Shown here: positions 44,333 through 53,933 of the stretch, one piece after another
Layout: the number at the start of each line of letters is the position of its first letter
Numbering within the stretch: position 1 is the stretch's first letter
NCBI GenBank assembly: GCA_023413555.1
Contig: JAEZPG010000017.1
Location: 1-64,000 of the forward strand
Source: Bacillota bacterium
GTDB lineage: Bacteria; Bacillota; Clostridia; Lachnospirales; Lachnospiraceae
Reading direction: 5' to 3'
Length of the DNA stretch: 64,000 bases
Program-made: the position numbers and the translations under genes
Notes under the pieces: generated by a model
Databases searched by the model: none
Told to the model about the DNA's origin: nothing
Seen by the model: only the letters and a program-made list of their open reading frames with translations

Positions 44333-45187
44333 CTACTTCCCTCCTACGTAAAGTAATAATTCTCTAATAATCTTACAAGCTACAGCTGTAGAACATCCAC
44401 TTTGATCATAAACCGGAGATAGTTCTGTCACATCTAGCCCCACAATATTACATCTGGAAACCATATGTAAAGCTAAAAGAAGCTCTTTAAAACTTACCCC
44501 TCCTGCTTCTGGGGTTCCTGTTCCTGGAAAGATAGAAGGATCTAATATATCTAAGTCTAATGTTAAATATACTGGTTTGTCTCCTAGTATATTAACAGTT
44601 TCTTTCAAGCCATCAAAACCAAACAGACTAGTAGATACATGTTCCTTTCCCCATCTGAATTCCTCTCTGTCTCCACTTCTTATACCAAACTGAAAGATTC
44701 TTTCATCTCCCACTAATTCATGGCATCTTCGCATGACACAGGCATGAGATAACGTCTCTCCTAGGTATTCCTCTCTTAGATCCGCATGGGCATCAAAATG
44801 AATGATATGCAAATCTTTATACTGCCTAGATACCGCTCTTACCACACCTAAGGTAACCAGATGTTCCCCGCCAATCATAAAAGGAATCTTGCCATCCCTT
44901 AATACTTCTTCTGTAAAAGCGGCAATCTGTTCAAGGGGACGCTCCGCTCCACCAAAAGGAAGTTCCAATTCACCAGCGTCAAAGATGCTATAATCTAGCA
45001 AGTCCTTATCCTGATAGATACTGTAACTTTCTAGCCCATAGCTTTCATTTCTTATCGCTTGTCCTGCAAATCTAGTCCCCGGCCGATAAGAGGTGGTGCC
45101 ATCATAGCCGGCCCCGAATAGCACCAGCTTGCTCTCCTCATAAGCACTATCACAGCCGATAAAAGTATGTATGTTCTTCTGCATCAT
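44333..45187 (-). CDS. speB: Agmatinase (ureohydrolase)
   Basis: A 284-residue binuclear Mn ureohydrolase. Metal ligands appear in GGEHLVTLG, IHFDAHADLREEY and LTLDLDILDPSIFPGTGTPE. It converts agmatine to putrescine and urea. A related enzyme in Thermus cleaves aminopropylagmatine to spermidine, and sequence alone does not separate the two. It overlaps speE by 4 nt. Confidence 0.93.
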   Translation of the reverse strand: MMQKNIHTFIGCDSAYEESKLVLFGAGYDGTTSYRPGTRFAGQAIRNESYGLESYSIYQDKDLLDYSIFDAGELELPFGGAERPLEQIAAFTEEVLRDGKIPFMIGGEHLVTLGVVRAVSRQYKDLHIIHFDAHADLREEYLGETLSHACVMRRCHELVGDERIFQFGIRSGDREEFRWGKEHVSTSLFGFDGLKETVNILGDKPVYLTLDLDILDPSIFPGTGTPEAGGVSFKELLLALHMVSRCNIVGLDVTELSPVYDQSGCSTAVACKIIRELLLYVGGK

Positions 45188-46029
45188 AGTTCCAATAACT
45201 CCTTGACGTAATTAGGCAAATAAAATGCCCCTTTATGTAAATCAGTATTATAATATCTAGTTGTAATCCCTAGTTGGTTCCATTTACCTGCATCCAAATC
45301 CAATATCGGATCATAACGTTTTGAGGCAAAGCCAAACAGCCAATGCCCTGATGGATACGAAGGAATGTGACACTGATATACAGTACTATATTTAAATGCC
45401 GACTTAATATGGTTATGGGCCAACTGTACACTTCTAGCATGCTGCTTATAATAAGGACTTTCATGCTGATTTATCAATACTCCATCCTCTTTTAGCGCCT
45501 TCCAACAAATTCCATAGAATTCCTTTGTAAATAAGCCTTCCGCTGGACCATACGGATCAGAGCAGTCAACAATAATCAAATCATATTCTTCATATACCCC
45601 GCGAACAAAGCGAATTCCCTCTTCAAAATAAATATGGACCCGTTCATCCTGAAGCTTACAGGAGGTCTCAGGAAAATAATTCATACATACATTAACAACC
45701 TCTTCGTCCACTTCAACAACATCTATTTTCTCAATACTTTTATATTTCACTAATTCTCGTACAGAACCGCCATCTCCACCACCAATGACTAACACCTTAT
45801 GAACATCTCTATGAACTGCCATAGGAACATGCACTGCCATTTCATGGTAAATGAACTCATCTCTCTCGGTAATCATAAGTTCCCCATCTAATACAAGGAC
45901 CTTGCCGTAATCATAAGTTTTGAGAAGGTCTATTTGCTGATAATAGCTTTTTTTACTTACAAGCTGTTTTTCCACCTTCATAGAGAAATGTACGTTATCT
46001 GTATGCTGATCTGTATACCATAATTCCAT
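45184..46029 (-). CDS. speE: Polyamine aminopropyltransferase (spermidine synthase family)
   Basis: A 281-residue enzyme moving an aminopropyl group from decarboxylated SAM onto a diamine. VIGGGDGGSVRELVKY is the nucleotide loop, VDVVEVDEEV carries the ribose-binding acid, and VDCSDPYGPAEGLFTKEFY holds the catalytic Asp. The ATG at 46029 has GGAGG 7 nt upstream, two bases after the speA stop. No speD (SAM decarboxylase) is in the window, so dcSAM must come from elsewhere. The substrate could be putrescine or agmatine. Confidence 0.92.
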   Translation of the reverse strand: MELWYTDQHTDNVHFSMKVEKQLVSKKSYYQQIDLLKTYDYGKVLVLDGELMITERDEFIYHEMAVHVPMAVHRDVHKVLVIGGGDGGSVRELVKYKSIEKIDVVEVDEEVVNVCMNYFPETSCKLQDERVHIYFEEGIRFVRGVYEEYDLIIVDCSDPYGPAEGLFTKEFYGICWKALKEDGVLINQHESPYYKQHARSVQLAHNHIKSAFKYSTVYQCHIPSYPSGHWLFGFASKRYDPILDLDAGKWNQLGITTRYYNTDLHKGAFYLPNYVKELLEL

Positions 46030-46031
46030 GA

Positions 46032-47483
46032 TCAATCCTCCAGTACATTAATAGATTCCATACTCATATCCTCAGTTCCTGTCATAAAACAACCCTTTTC
46101 CTTCGCATAATGGATGTGATTTAATATATCTGTGGTAATTCTCTCACCTGGAGCCAGAATTGGAATTCCAGGAGGATAACACATAACAAATTCTCCACAT
46201 ATTCTGCCCTGACTTTTCATCATTGGCATAGATATCTTATTTCCATAAAATGCTTCCTGTGGACCTTTTACGATTTGTGGATTAATATATTCATGATCAA
46301 ATAACCCTGCCTTATCTCGTTGATATAATCGCTTAATCTCAGATAACGCAGCAATAAGTCGTTCTATTTCTAGATTTCGATCTCCAGAAGATACAATGGC
46401 AAGAATATTACCAATATCTCCAAATTCAATCTGAATCCCATATTCGTCTCTTAACAGGTCATATACTTCAATCCCAGCAAGTCCAATATCTCTTGTATGA
46501 ATAGAAAGCTTTGTTTTATCAAAGGCAAAAACTGTATCCCCATTTACTAATTCCTCTGCGAAAGCATAATAGCCACCCAGTTTATTAATCTCATCCCGGG
46601 CATAGTTAGAATAATCCAAGGTTTTCTGAAATAATTCCTTTCCATGAAGACTCAAGTTGCGTCTAGCAATATCCAAGGATGATAACAATAGATAGGAGGC
46701 ACTAGTGGTTTGCGTCAGATTAATCACCTGTCTGACATAATCCCCATTTATCGTATCTCTTGTTAATAATAGAGAACTTTGAGTAAGGGAACCACCTGTT
46801 TTATGCATACTAACAGCAGACATATCCGCCCCTGCTGCCATTGCAGACACGGGCATATCTTCTCCAAAATAAAAATGTGTTCCATGGGCTTCATCCACTA
46901 ACACTAGCATATTATGTGCATGAGCATACTCTACAATACTTATCAAGTCTGAGCAGATTCCATAGTAGGTTGGATTATTCACTAAAATTGCTTTTGCATC
47001 TGGATTCTCGATTATGGCTTGTTTTACATTGTCTAAAGACATTCCAAGAGGAATTCCAAGATGTTTATTTATTCCTGGATTCACATAGATAGGTAATGCT
47101 CCATTTACTACCAATGCATTAATGGCAGATCTATGTACATTTCTAGGCATAATCACTTTATCCCCTGATTTACAGACTGCCATAATCATGGCCTGTACAG
47201 CTGCAGTCGTACCATTTACAATAAAGAAGGCTTTATCTGCATGAAATGCCTCAGCAGCTAGTTCCTGAGCCTCTCTAATAACAGAGGAAGGATGACATAA
47301 ATTATCCAGTGGTTTCATTGAATTCATATCCAGCTTTACGCAGGTATCTCCAAGAAAATTCTTCAAATCCTTATTGCCCCGTCCACCTTTATGCCCCGGC
47401 ACATCAAAATGTACCAACCGATTGAGCTTTTGTTCTTCTAATGCCTTGGAAATTGGCAAATCATATTGACTCAATGCATTCAT
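46032..47483 (-). CDS. speA: Arginine decarboxylase (Orn/Lys/Arg decarboxylase family)
   Basis: A 483-residue fold-I PLP decarboxylase. DEAHGTHFYFGEDMP is the cofactor region, MHKTGGSLTQSS carries the PLP Lys (about 229), and the C-terminal MCYPPGIPILAPGERI is the family signature. Arginine is preferred over lysine or ornithine because agmatinase is in the same operon (inference from context). The ATG at 47483 has GAGGT upstream; the open frame runs two codons longer. First gene of the polyamine operon. Confidence 0.92.
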   Translation of the reverse strand: MNALSQYDLPISKALEEQKLNRLVHFDVPGHKGGRGNKDLKNFLGDTCVKLDMNSMKPLDNLCHPSSVIREAQELAAEAFHADKAFFIVNGTTAAVQAMIMAVCKSGDKVIMPRNVHRSAINALVVNGALPIYVNPGINKHLGIPLGMSLDNVKQAIIENPDAKAILVNNPTYYGICSDLISIVEYAHAHNMLVLVDEAHGTHFYFGEDMPVSAMAAGADMSAVSMHKTGGSLTQSSLLLTRDTINGDYVRQVINLTQTTSASYLLLSSLDIARRNLSLHGKELFQKTLDYSNYARDEINKLGGYYAFAEELVNGDTVFAFDKTKLSIHTRDIGLAGIEVYDLLRDEYGIQIEFGDIGNILAIVSSGDRNLEIERLIAALSEIKRLYQRDKAGLFDHEYINPQIVKGPQEAFYGNKISMPMMKSQGRICGEFVMCYPPGIPILAPGERITTDILNHIHYAKEKGCFMTGTEDMSMESINVLED

Positions 47484-47545
47484 TTGCACACCTCTTTATT
47501 AGTAGATTTTTCATTCCCTGTCATATAAATCCAACAGTAAGAACG

Positions 47546-47574
47546 ATTATATAGTATATATTCATAAATTGCAA
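47546..47574 (-). promoter_or_regulatory. Promoter of the polyamine operon
   Basis: Read leftward: TTGCAA (47574-47569), 17 nt, TATAAT (47551-47546), about 60 nt before the speA ATG. Confidence 0.7.
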
Positions 47575-47764
47575 TAGTAATATTAAGTATATAGTTTAGT
47601 ATTACTGTTACTTTTTGTGTGATTTTTAATTTTCATTTTTGGATTACTCAATAAATTCCTTATAAATCAATACTTTTATATTAATCGTCTTTATATAAAA
47701 TAATTCTAAATATTTTTCAGTCATTTATGATTTGACAAAAAAGTACGTTTTATACCAAGCATAA
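47575..47764. other. AT-rich spacer upstream of speA
   Basis: Part of a 320-nt gap. It shows no gene; an AGTAATATTAAG-type and AGTATTACTGTTACT inverted-looking run upstream of the promoter could bind a regulator, but no clear dyad was found. Confidence 0.45.
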
Positions 47765-47792
47765 AAGTCGAAGCATTCTGCTGCTTCGACTT
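47765..47792 (-). terminator. Terminator of the zinc-ribbon gene
   Basis: AAGTCGAAGCA (47765-47775), a 6-nt loop, TGCTTCGACTT (47782-47792); leftward it continues TTTATGC after the stem. 11-bp stem with T tract. Confidence 0.85.
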
Positions 47793-47809
47793 CATCCCCT
47801 CATATAAGT

Positions 47810-48031
47810 TTAATGTCTTCTATAAAATTCCTCCACAAGGTGTATATCCTCTTTGTCAATCCATTCTTCTGAGAAACCACAATCACAGCACAAATACCTA
47901 TGTACATTTACAGAATTGAAAATCGATAACCCAGTTCGTACGTTATTACCTGCTCCATAGGCACCTGTATATCCCTCTATTCTTAAAATATTAAAAGAGT
48001 TACATTTAGGGCACTGATTCGTTACTTTCAT
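47810..48031 (-). CDS. Small zinc-ribbon protein
   Basis: A 73-residue protein with two CxxC knuckles, CPKC near residue 8 and CCDC near 53, separated by a Gly/Tyr/Asn-rich loop (GYTGAYGAGNN). A treble-clef or zinc-ribbon fold is likely. Very strong ribosome site (GGAGGAGG) and own terminator show that it is a real gene. No specific function can be given. Confidence 0.82.
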   Translation of the reverse strand: MKVTNQCPKCNSFNILRIEGYTGAYGAGNNVRTGLSIFNSVNVHRYLCCDCGFSEEWIDKEDIHLVEEFYRRH

Positions 48032-48151
48032 AATCCACCTCCTCCACCCCTAAAAATCTGTACATATATGTATATGCTGAGAATAATGAAATATGCTATA
48101 CTTAGAAATATAAACTTGTCTAATAAACAAATGTGAAATGAGGTATGTAAT

Positions 48152-48913
48152 GTGTATGCATTGGTAACTGGTGCAAGTAGTGGAATTGGTAAAGCATTGG
48201 CACGAGAATTAGCTTCCATTGGCTATGATTTGATATTAGTGGCAAGACGTGAAGATAGACTAATTAAATTAAAAAAAGAATTGGAAAAATCAGAATCTTG
48301 CACATGTATTTGTATAGAATGTGATTTAAGTAAAGCAAAGAATTGTGTTGCTTTATTCAAAAGATGCAAGAGCTATCCGATTAGCGTCGTAATAAATAAT
48401 GCCGGCTTTGGAAAAACTGGAGACTATAACTATATACCATTAAAGGACGAACTGGCAATGATTCGTACCAATATTGAAGCTGTCCATATTCTGACTAAGC
48501 TATTTTCCAATCACATAAAAAAAGGAGTCATCTTAAATGTAGCAAGTATCGCTGCTTTTTATCCAGTTCCTATTATGGCTACGTATGGAGCTACAAAAAG
48601 CTACATTTTAAATTATAGTCGTGCTGTAAATTATGAACTTAAAAAAGAAAAAAAACCGATAAGAATATGTGTACTCTGCCCAGGACCAGTGGATACTGAG
48701 TTTAATCAGGTAGCTGGAGCTGACTTTTCTCTTAAGTCTATGTCTCCAGAGCAGTGTGCCAAGATTGCCATAGCGGGAATGAGAAAAGGAAAAGAATTAA
48801 TCGTACCGGGAGCAACTACAAAGATGATGAGCCTGCTTTCTCATGTCTCCCCTAGCTCTATCTCCCTTCCCATAGAGTATAAGATTCAAACAAAGAAAAT
48901 AAAATATAAGTAA
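48152..48913 (+). CDS. SDR family NAD(P)-dependent oxidoreductase
   Basis: A 253-residue short-chain dehydrogenase. The cofactor loop is TGASSGIGKALAREL (residues 6-20), VVINNAGFGKTGDY is present, and YGATK carries the catalytic Tyr and Lys with VASIAAFYPVP upstream for Ser. The arrangement and the region LCPGPVDTEFN fit the DltE/YqjQ-type SDRs. The start is a GTG at 48152 with GAGG 8 nt upstream. An extended -10 TGCTATACT stands at 48094-48102. Substrate unknown. Confidence 0.9.
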   Translation: MYALVTGASSGIGKALARELASIGYDLILVARREDRLIKLKKELEKSESCTCICIECDLSKAKNCVALFKRCKSYPISVVINNAGFGKTGDYNYIPLKDELAMIRTNIEAVHILTKLFSNHIKKGVILNVASIAAFYPVPIMATYGATKSYILNYSRAVNYELKKEKKPIRICVLCPGPVDTEFNQVAGADFSLKSMSPEQCAKIAIAGMRKGKELIVPGATTKMMSLLSHVSPSSISLPIEYKIQTKKIKYK

Positions 48914-48918
48914 GCATA

Positions 48919-48964
48919 AAAAGAAAGGGAAATGGCAATTGCTTCTATGTCATTTCCCTTTCTT
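48919..48964. terminator. Bidirectional terminator with conserved loop (copy A)
   Basis: The 15-bp outer arms AAAGAAAGGGAAATG (48919-48933) and 48950-48964 enclose a loop with GCTTCTATGTCA. It lies between the convergent SDR and gdhA genes. A near copy is at 59146-59190. Confidence 0.85.
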
Positions 48965-49000
48965 TATCTATCTTACTTCTAAGTGATGTGAAACATTAAA

Positions 49001-50335
49001 TTAGCAAGCACCGTGAGCAAGCATCGCATCAGCAACCTTCTCAAATCCTGCAATATTAGCACCTACAACATAGTTTCCTTCCGCACCATAACGCTTAGCA
49101 GCATCATCCATGTTGTGGAAGATGTTAACCATAATAGTTTTTAACTTAGCGTCTACCTCTTCAAATGTCCAACTTAATCTCTCACTGTTCTGGGACATCT
49201 CTAATGCACTTGTAGCAACGCCACCAGCATTAGCAGCTTTACCAGGAGCAAATAATACATTATTCTCAATTAAATACTGAGTTGCTTCGTAAGTAGTAGG
49301 CATGTTGGCACCTTCTGCTACAGCCTTACAGCCATTAGCAACTAGAACCTTTGCATCCTCAAGATATAATTCATTCTGAGTAGCACATGGAAGTGCAACA
49401 TCACATTTAACAGTCCAAACTCCTCTTCCTTCATGATACTCTGCACTCTTTCGAGCAGCCGCATATTCAGTCAAGCGAGCACGTTTTACTTCTTTGATTT
49501 CTTTTAATAACTCTACATCAATTCCTTCAGAATCATAAATCCATCCAGTAGAATCAGAACAGGTTACAACATTAGCACCTAACTCTTGAGCCTTCTGAAT
49601 TGCATAGATTGCTACATTTCCTGCTCCAGAAACAGCTACAGTCTTACCAGCGATCTCACTTCCATTACATTTTAACATTTCTGCAGTAAGATAAAGTAAA
49701 CCATATCCAGTAGCTTCTGTACGAGCTAAGGATCCGCCATAGCTTAAGCCTTTACCTGTAAGAACGCCTTCATAAAGACTACGAACTCTCTTATATTGTC
49801 CAAACATATAACCGATTTCTCTTGCTCCAGTACCGATATCCCCTGCAGGTACATCTGTGTCAGCACCTATGTATTTGCAAAGTTCAGTCATAAAGCTCTG
49901 GCAGAATGCCATAATCTCACGGTCTGATTTACCCTTAGGATCAAAATCAGAGCCACCCTTACCACCACCGATTGGTAAGCTTGTAAGAGAATTCTTGAAA
50001 ACTTGCTCAAAACCTAAGAACTTAATGATACTTAAGTTTACTGATGGATGTAATCTTAACCCACCTTTGTAAGGTCCGATGGAGTTATTGAATTGTACTC
50101 TATAACCTGTGTTAACTTGAATCTGTCCCTTATCATCTACCCAAGGAACGCGAAACATAATCTGTCTGTCAGGCTCAACAAGACGCTCTAAAAGTGCTTC
50201 TTTACGATATTTTTCTTCATTTGCATCGATTACTGCTCTTAATGATTCCAGAACTTCTTTCACAGCTTGCAAGAATTCTGGTTGGTTTGGATTTTTCCTC
50301 TCCACTAACGCCAATACTTCATCAACATAACTCAT
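49001..50335 (-). CDS. gdhA: NADP-type glutamate dehydrogenase
   Basis: A 444-residue hexameric glutamate dehydrogenase converting 2-oxoglutarate and ammonia to glutamate. The substrate region YKGGLRLHPSVN and the catalytic-Lys region PIGGGKGGSDFDPKGKS are present, and the Rossmann loop is SGAGNVAIYAIQKA. Length and the CDSTGWIYD stretch fit the NADP-dependent E. coli GdhA class. Transcribed alone. Confidence 0.96.
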   Translation of the reverse strand: MSYVDEVLALVERKNPNQPEFLQAVKEVLESLRAVIDANEEKYRKEALLERLVEPDRQIMFRVPWVDDKGQIQVNTGYRVQFNNSIGPYKGGLRLHPSVNLSIIKFLGFEQVFKNSLTSLPIGGGKGGSDFDPKGKSDREIMAFCQSFMTELCKYIGADTDVPAGDIGTGAREIGYMFGQYKRVRSLYEGVLTGKGLSYGGSLARTEATGYGLLYLTAEMLKCNGSEIAGKTVAVSGAGNVAIYAIQKAQELGANVVTCSDSTGWIYDSEGIDVELLKEIKEVKRARLTEYAAARKSAEYHEGRGVWTVKCDVALPCATQNELYLEDAKVLVANGCKAVAEGANMPTTYEATQYLIENNVLFAPGKAANAGGVATSALEMSQNSERLSWTFEEVDAKLKTIMVNIFHNMDDAAKRYGAEGNYVVGANIAGFEKVADAMLAHGAC

Positions 50336-50399
50336 TCATAATCACCCTTTTATTGTATTTATAGCTAAGGATATTTAACAAACCAAAACTACAATGGTA

Positions 50400-50428
50400 A
50401 TTATAATGACTTTTCTATTTCAATGCAA
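50400..50428 (-). promoter_or_regulatory. Promoter of gdhA
   Basis: Read leftward: TTGCAT (50428-50423), 17 nt, TATAAT (50405-50400), 65 nt before the gdhA start. Confidence 0.65.
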
Positions 50429-50541
50429 TCATTTTTGCTATTTTTCCGCAATTCTCAAAGATTCTGTAATTCTTAAGCATAAACTCTCTTACAAGCAAGA
50501 ATCTCCATAATAAATTCTAATAAATCAAAGCAAATAATTAA

Positions 50542-50558
50542 GAAATGAAAGTCATTTC
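50542..50558 (-). terminator. Weak terminator after nrdF
   Basis: GAAATGA (50542-50548) and TCATTTC (50552-50558) around a 3-nt loop, followed leftward by TTAATTATTTGC. The nrdEF run ends about 30 nt earlier. Confidence 0.45.
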
Positions 50559-50586
50559 ATTAAATATCTTTAATTATAATAGATTT

Positions 50587-51615
50587 TTATTCTAAATCAT
50601 CGAAATCAAAGGCAGCTGCCTTGGTATAATTGGTAACCTTAGCCTCAAAAAAATCAGTTTTAGTACTATTTAAATTAGAAAATCCTTCTATCCATGCCAT
50701 AGGATGTTCGTTAATCTCAGGATATAATTCCGGTACACCGATTGCCCTAAGCCTTAAATTAGACAAGTACTTAATATATTGGTCAATCAATTGATTGTTT
50801 ATACCAAGAATCTGATTATCTGTTACATATTGCCCCCAAGAGATCTCATGTTCTACACCAATTTTCATCATCTGTCTAATTTCTTCTTCCAGCTCTTCAG
50901 TAAATAACTCATGATTTTCTGTCCGAAGTTCCCTAATTATATTTTGGAATAGTACCAGGTGAGTTACCTCATCTCGATTGATGTATTTGAAAATGGTGCT
51001 GGTTGCTGTCATTTTTCCTTGTCTGGCCAAGGTATAGAAAAAACTGAACCCCGAGTAAAAATAAATCCCTTCTAAGATATAATTAGCAATAATCACTTTG
51101 ATAAAATTTGTATCTGTAGGATCCTCGTTAAAGGCCTGATATATATTGGCGATGAATTGATTCCTTTTATATAGATGCTCGTCCTCCCGCCACGTGTCAT
51201 ATATCTTATCTCTAGTAATTGGATTTGTTACTGTATCTAAAATATAGGAGTAGCTTTGGGCATGAATCTCCTCTTGAAAGGTCTGGATATTAAGAAGACT
51301 GGCAACCTCTGGAGCGGTAACATATCGGGATAGATTCGGCAAATTCTCACTTTGAATGGAATCCAAAAAATTCAGGAAGGAAATGATTTTGTCAAATGCA
51401 TTTCTTTCTCCGTCTGTAAGATAATTGAATTGCTTAACATCTTCATTCAGTGAGATTTCTTCAGGAATCCAGAAATTATTTAGCATAGTCCGATATAGCA
51501 CCCTTGCCCAATCATACTTAATTCTGTTCCATTCTCTTAAGTTTGTAGTATTACCGTAAATAATACTATCAGTACCTCGATTTCCTAGTTCATTAAATAT
51601 TCTCTTTTTTTCCAT
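50587..51615 (-). CDS. nrdF: Ribonucleotide reductase beta subunit, class I
   Basis: A 342-residue R2 subunit that holds the radical cofactor for aerobic dNTP synthesis. Metal ligands are D85 (FLDSIQ), E115 and H118 (QEEIH) and the later E/H set (KYINRDEVTHL); the radical Tyr is conserved as Y122 (AQSYS), the same numbering as E. coli NrdB. Whether the metal is Fe or Mn cannot be told; no nrdI is beside it. It lies 26 nt after nrdE. Confidence 0.92.
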   Translation of the reverse strand: MEKKRIFNELGNRGTDSIIYGNTTNLREWNRIKYDWARVLYRTMLNNFWIPEEISLNEDVKQFNYLTDGERNAFDKIISFLNFLDSIQSENLPNLSRYVTAPEVASLLNIQTFQEEIHAQSYSYILDTVTNPITRDKIYDTWREDEHLYKRNQFIANIYQAFNEDPTDTNFIKVIIANYILEGIYFYSGFSFFYTLARQGKMTATSTIFKYINRDEVTHLVLFQNIIRELRTENHELFTEELEEEIRQMMKIGVEHEISWGQYVTDNQILGINNQLIDQYIKYLSNLRLRAIGVPELYPEINEHPMAWIEGFSNLNSTKTDFFEAKVTNYTKAAAFDFDDLE

Positions 51616-51641
51616 TATTTCGCCTCCATATTAACCTTTTC

Positions 51642-53933
51642 TTAGCTGGAACAGCTAGTGCATTCATCTAACTCTAGACTTTGATTCCGAATATAATAAA
51701 TTGTCTTCAGTCCTTCCTTCCATGCGGTCAAGTATAAATCTAGGATTTCTTTGGCTTTCACCTCTGGTGTAATGTAAAGATTAAAGGATTGAGACTGGTC
51801 TACATGACGCTGTCTGATTCCACAAGCTTTAATGCTATACAATTGGTTTAAGGTATGAGCTTCTTTATATAACCAATAGTTATTTTCATTAAGGTCTGGT
51901 GCTGTCTTTGGAATAAAACTTCCCTTCTTTTCTTCAATAAAAACTTTTTTAAAGATCGGGTCGATTCCCGCTGATGTATTCGCAATATTAGAAGTACTGC
52001 CAGTAGGAGCTACTGCTATGATATAGCCATTTCGTATACCATATTTTTTAACCTCTTCCCTAAGCTGATTCCATCGTTCACTAGTATAACCTCTTCTAGT
52101 AAAATACTCCCCTGTTTGCCACTCAGAGCCTACAAATTCCGGATAACTTCCCTTCTCTTTTGCAAGTTCCATAGAGGCTTTAATCGCCTCGTATGCAATC
52201 TCTTCGAAAAGACTATCTGCTTCCTTCATATGTTCTTCACTTTCCCACGTAATGTGGTGATTGGCCAGATAATGATGGTATCCACTGGTGCCTAGTCCGA
52301 TGGCACGATATTTATCACTAGTAATCCTAGCTTCCGCTACCGGCATCATATTCAAGGTTATTACATTATCCAACATACGAATCTGTAACGGAATATTATG
52401 AGCCAACTCTGTCTTCTCAATCTTTCCAAGATTAATCGAGTTTAGATTACAAGTTACCATATCCCCTGCCTTCACTTTAGTATTCACATAGGTTATACCG
52501 TCCTTACTGGTATAGCTTTCCTCCACATACTCACTTTCACTCATATTTTGAGCAATCTCCTGACACAGATTAGAGGCATAGATAATGCCTTTATGCTTAT
52601 TAGGATTCGCTCTATTAACAGTATCTCGAAAGAAAATAAATGGGGTTCCAGTCTCCACTGCACTCTTCATTATTTTCTTCATAATATCCAAAGCCGGAAC
52701 CGTAATTCTTGGTAGGTCTTTTCTTTCCTCACATGCTTGATAACGTCTGGTAAATTCTTTATTATCCACCTCATCATAGGAATCTTCCAAGGAAAATCCC
52801 ATGATTTTTTTTACTTGGTAAGGATCAAACAGACTAAAATCCTCTCGTTTTTCTAACCGCATCATAAATAAATCCGGTATTGACAATGCAGGGAAAATGT
52901 CATGGGCCTTTCTTCTGTCATCTCCATTGTTCGTTCTCAGTTCCAGAAAGTCATATAAGTCAGCATGCCATATATCTAAAGTAATCGTAGCTCCACCCTT
53001 ACGCCTTCCTAGCTGATCTACTGCCACGGCGGTGTCATTATAAAGCCTTACCCATGGAACAACACCTCCAGAAGCATTTTTATAACCACGGATTTCACTG
53101 TTAAGAGCACGGATTTTTCCGACATAAATACCAAGAGCACCTCCATGCTTACTTACCTTAGAGAATTTTTCATTTACATCGTAGATAGACCAAAGATTAT
53201 CACCTACAGTTGAAATAAAGCAACTGCTTAACTGATAAAAATTAGTTCCTGCATTCGCTAAGGTAGGAGTAGCTACTGTCATCTTCAGTTCACTTAAAAG
53301 GTCATAGAATTTCTTAGCATAGTGAACTCTTTCCTCCTTTTCAGGAATAGCAAGATGCATGGCAATCACCATAAAACGTTCCTGTGGCAATTCATATACC
53401 TGCCCATTAAAACCTTTTTGTAAATAACGATCCGCCAACAGTTTAACTCCTTCATAGTTAAATAAATAGTCTCGCTGAGGACGAATGTATTGTTCTAACT
53501 GAAGCAAGTCTTCCTCAGAATAATTATCTAATAGATAAGCTCCATACATATTAAACTTTATAAGCTGATGTACAAGTTCACGAAAGCTCCCATATCCAAA
53601 ATGGTTATATCCCCGGTTAATAGCTGCTTCCTTATACAAATCAAATACATATAATCTGGCAGCTACATACTGCCAGTTAACATTGGTAATTTTCATTGCA
53701 TTTCCATAATCATCCCTCTTTGTCTGTATTACTTTTTCAATAGCTGTCTGAATCAATACCTTCTGAATTGCCTTTGTAGTCATTCCATCCACAAACTGAA
53801 TGTGAGAATCCAGCTCTAATTCAATAGGGTCGCAACCTTCTAATCCTTCGCAGGCAAAGGCTACCATCTTCTTTGTTTTTTCTACATATAATGGTTCTAA
53901 CCGACCATCTCGCTTTTTAATCTTAATAGCCAT
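51642..53933 (-). CDS. nrdE: Ribonucleotide reductase alpha subunit, class I
   Basis: A 763-residue catalytic R1 subunit. An N-terminal ATP-cone (about residues 1-95, IKKRDGRLEPLYVEKTKK) implies dATP feedback. Active-site regions are QLSSCFIST, NLCQE and TCNLNSINLG, the radical-transfer end is APTGSTSNIANTSAGIDP, and the C-terminal redox pair is CTSC. Being oxygen-dependent, it points to some aerotolerance, or acts beside an anaerobic class III or II enzyme elsewhere (not in the window). Confidence 0.94.
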   Translation of the reverse strand: MAIKIKKRDGRLEPLYVEKTKKMVAFACEGLEGCDPIELELDSHIQFVDGMTTKAIQKVLIQTAIEKVIQTKRDDYGNAMKITNVNWQYVAARLYVFDLYKEAAINRGYNHFGYGSFRELVHQLIKFNMYGAYLLDNYSEEDLLQLEQYIRPQRDYLFNYEGVKLLADRYLQKGFNGQVYELPQERFMVIAMHLAIPEKEERVHYAKKFYDLLSELKMTVATPTLANAGTNFYQLSSCFISTVGDNLWSIYDVNEKFSKVSKHGGALGIYVGKIRALNSEIRGYKNASGGVVPWVRLYNDTAVAVDQLGRRKGGATITLDIWHADLYDFLELRTNNGDDRRKAHDIFPALSIPDLFMMRLEKREDFSLFDPYQVKKIMGFSLEDSYDEVDNKEFTRRYQACEERKDLPRITVPALDIMKKIMKSAVETGTPFIFFRDTVNRANPNKHKGIIYASNLCQEIAQNMSESEYVEESYTSKDGITYVNTKVKAGDMVTCNLNSINLGKIEKTELAHNIPLQIRMLDNVITLNMMPVAEARITSDKYRAIGLGTSGYHHYLANHHITWESEEHMKEADSLFEEIAYEAIKASMELAKEKGSYPEFVGSEWQTGEYFTRRGYTSERWNQLREEVKKYGIRNGYIIAVAPTGSTSNIANTSAGIDPIFKKVFIEEKKGSFIPKTAPDLNENNYWLYKEAHTLNQLYSIKACGIRQRHVDQSQSFNLYITPEVKAKEILDLYLTAWKEGLKTIYYIRNQSLELDECTSCSS

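Noticed and set aside
48028..48219. Leftward open frame overlapping the start of the SDR gene
   Set aside because: It is antisense to the well-supported SDR start and ends in the ribosome site of the zinc-ribbon gene; no family resemblance.
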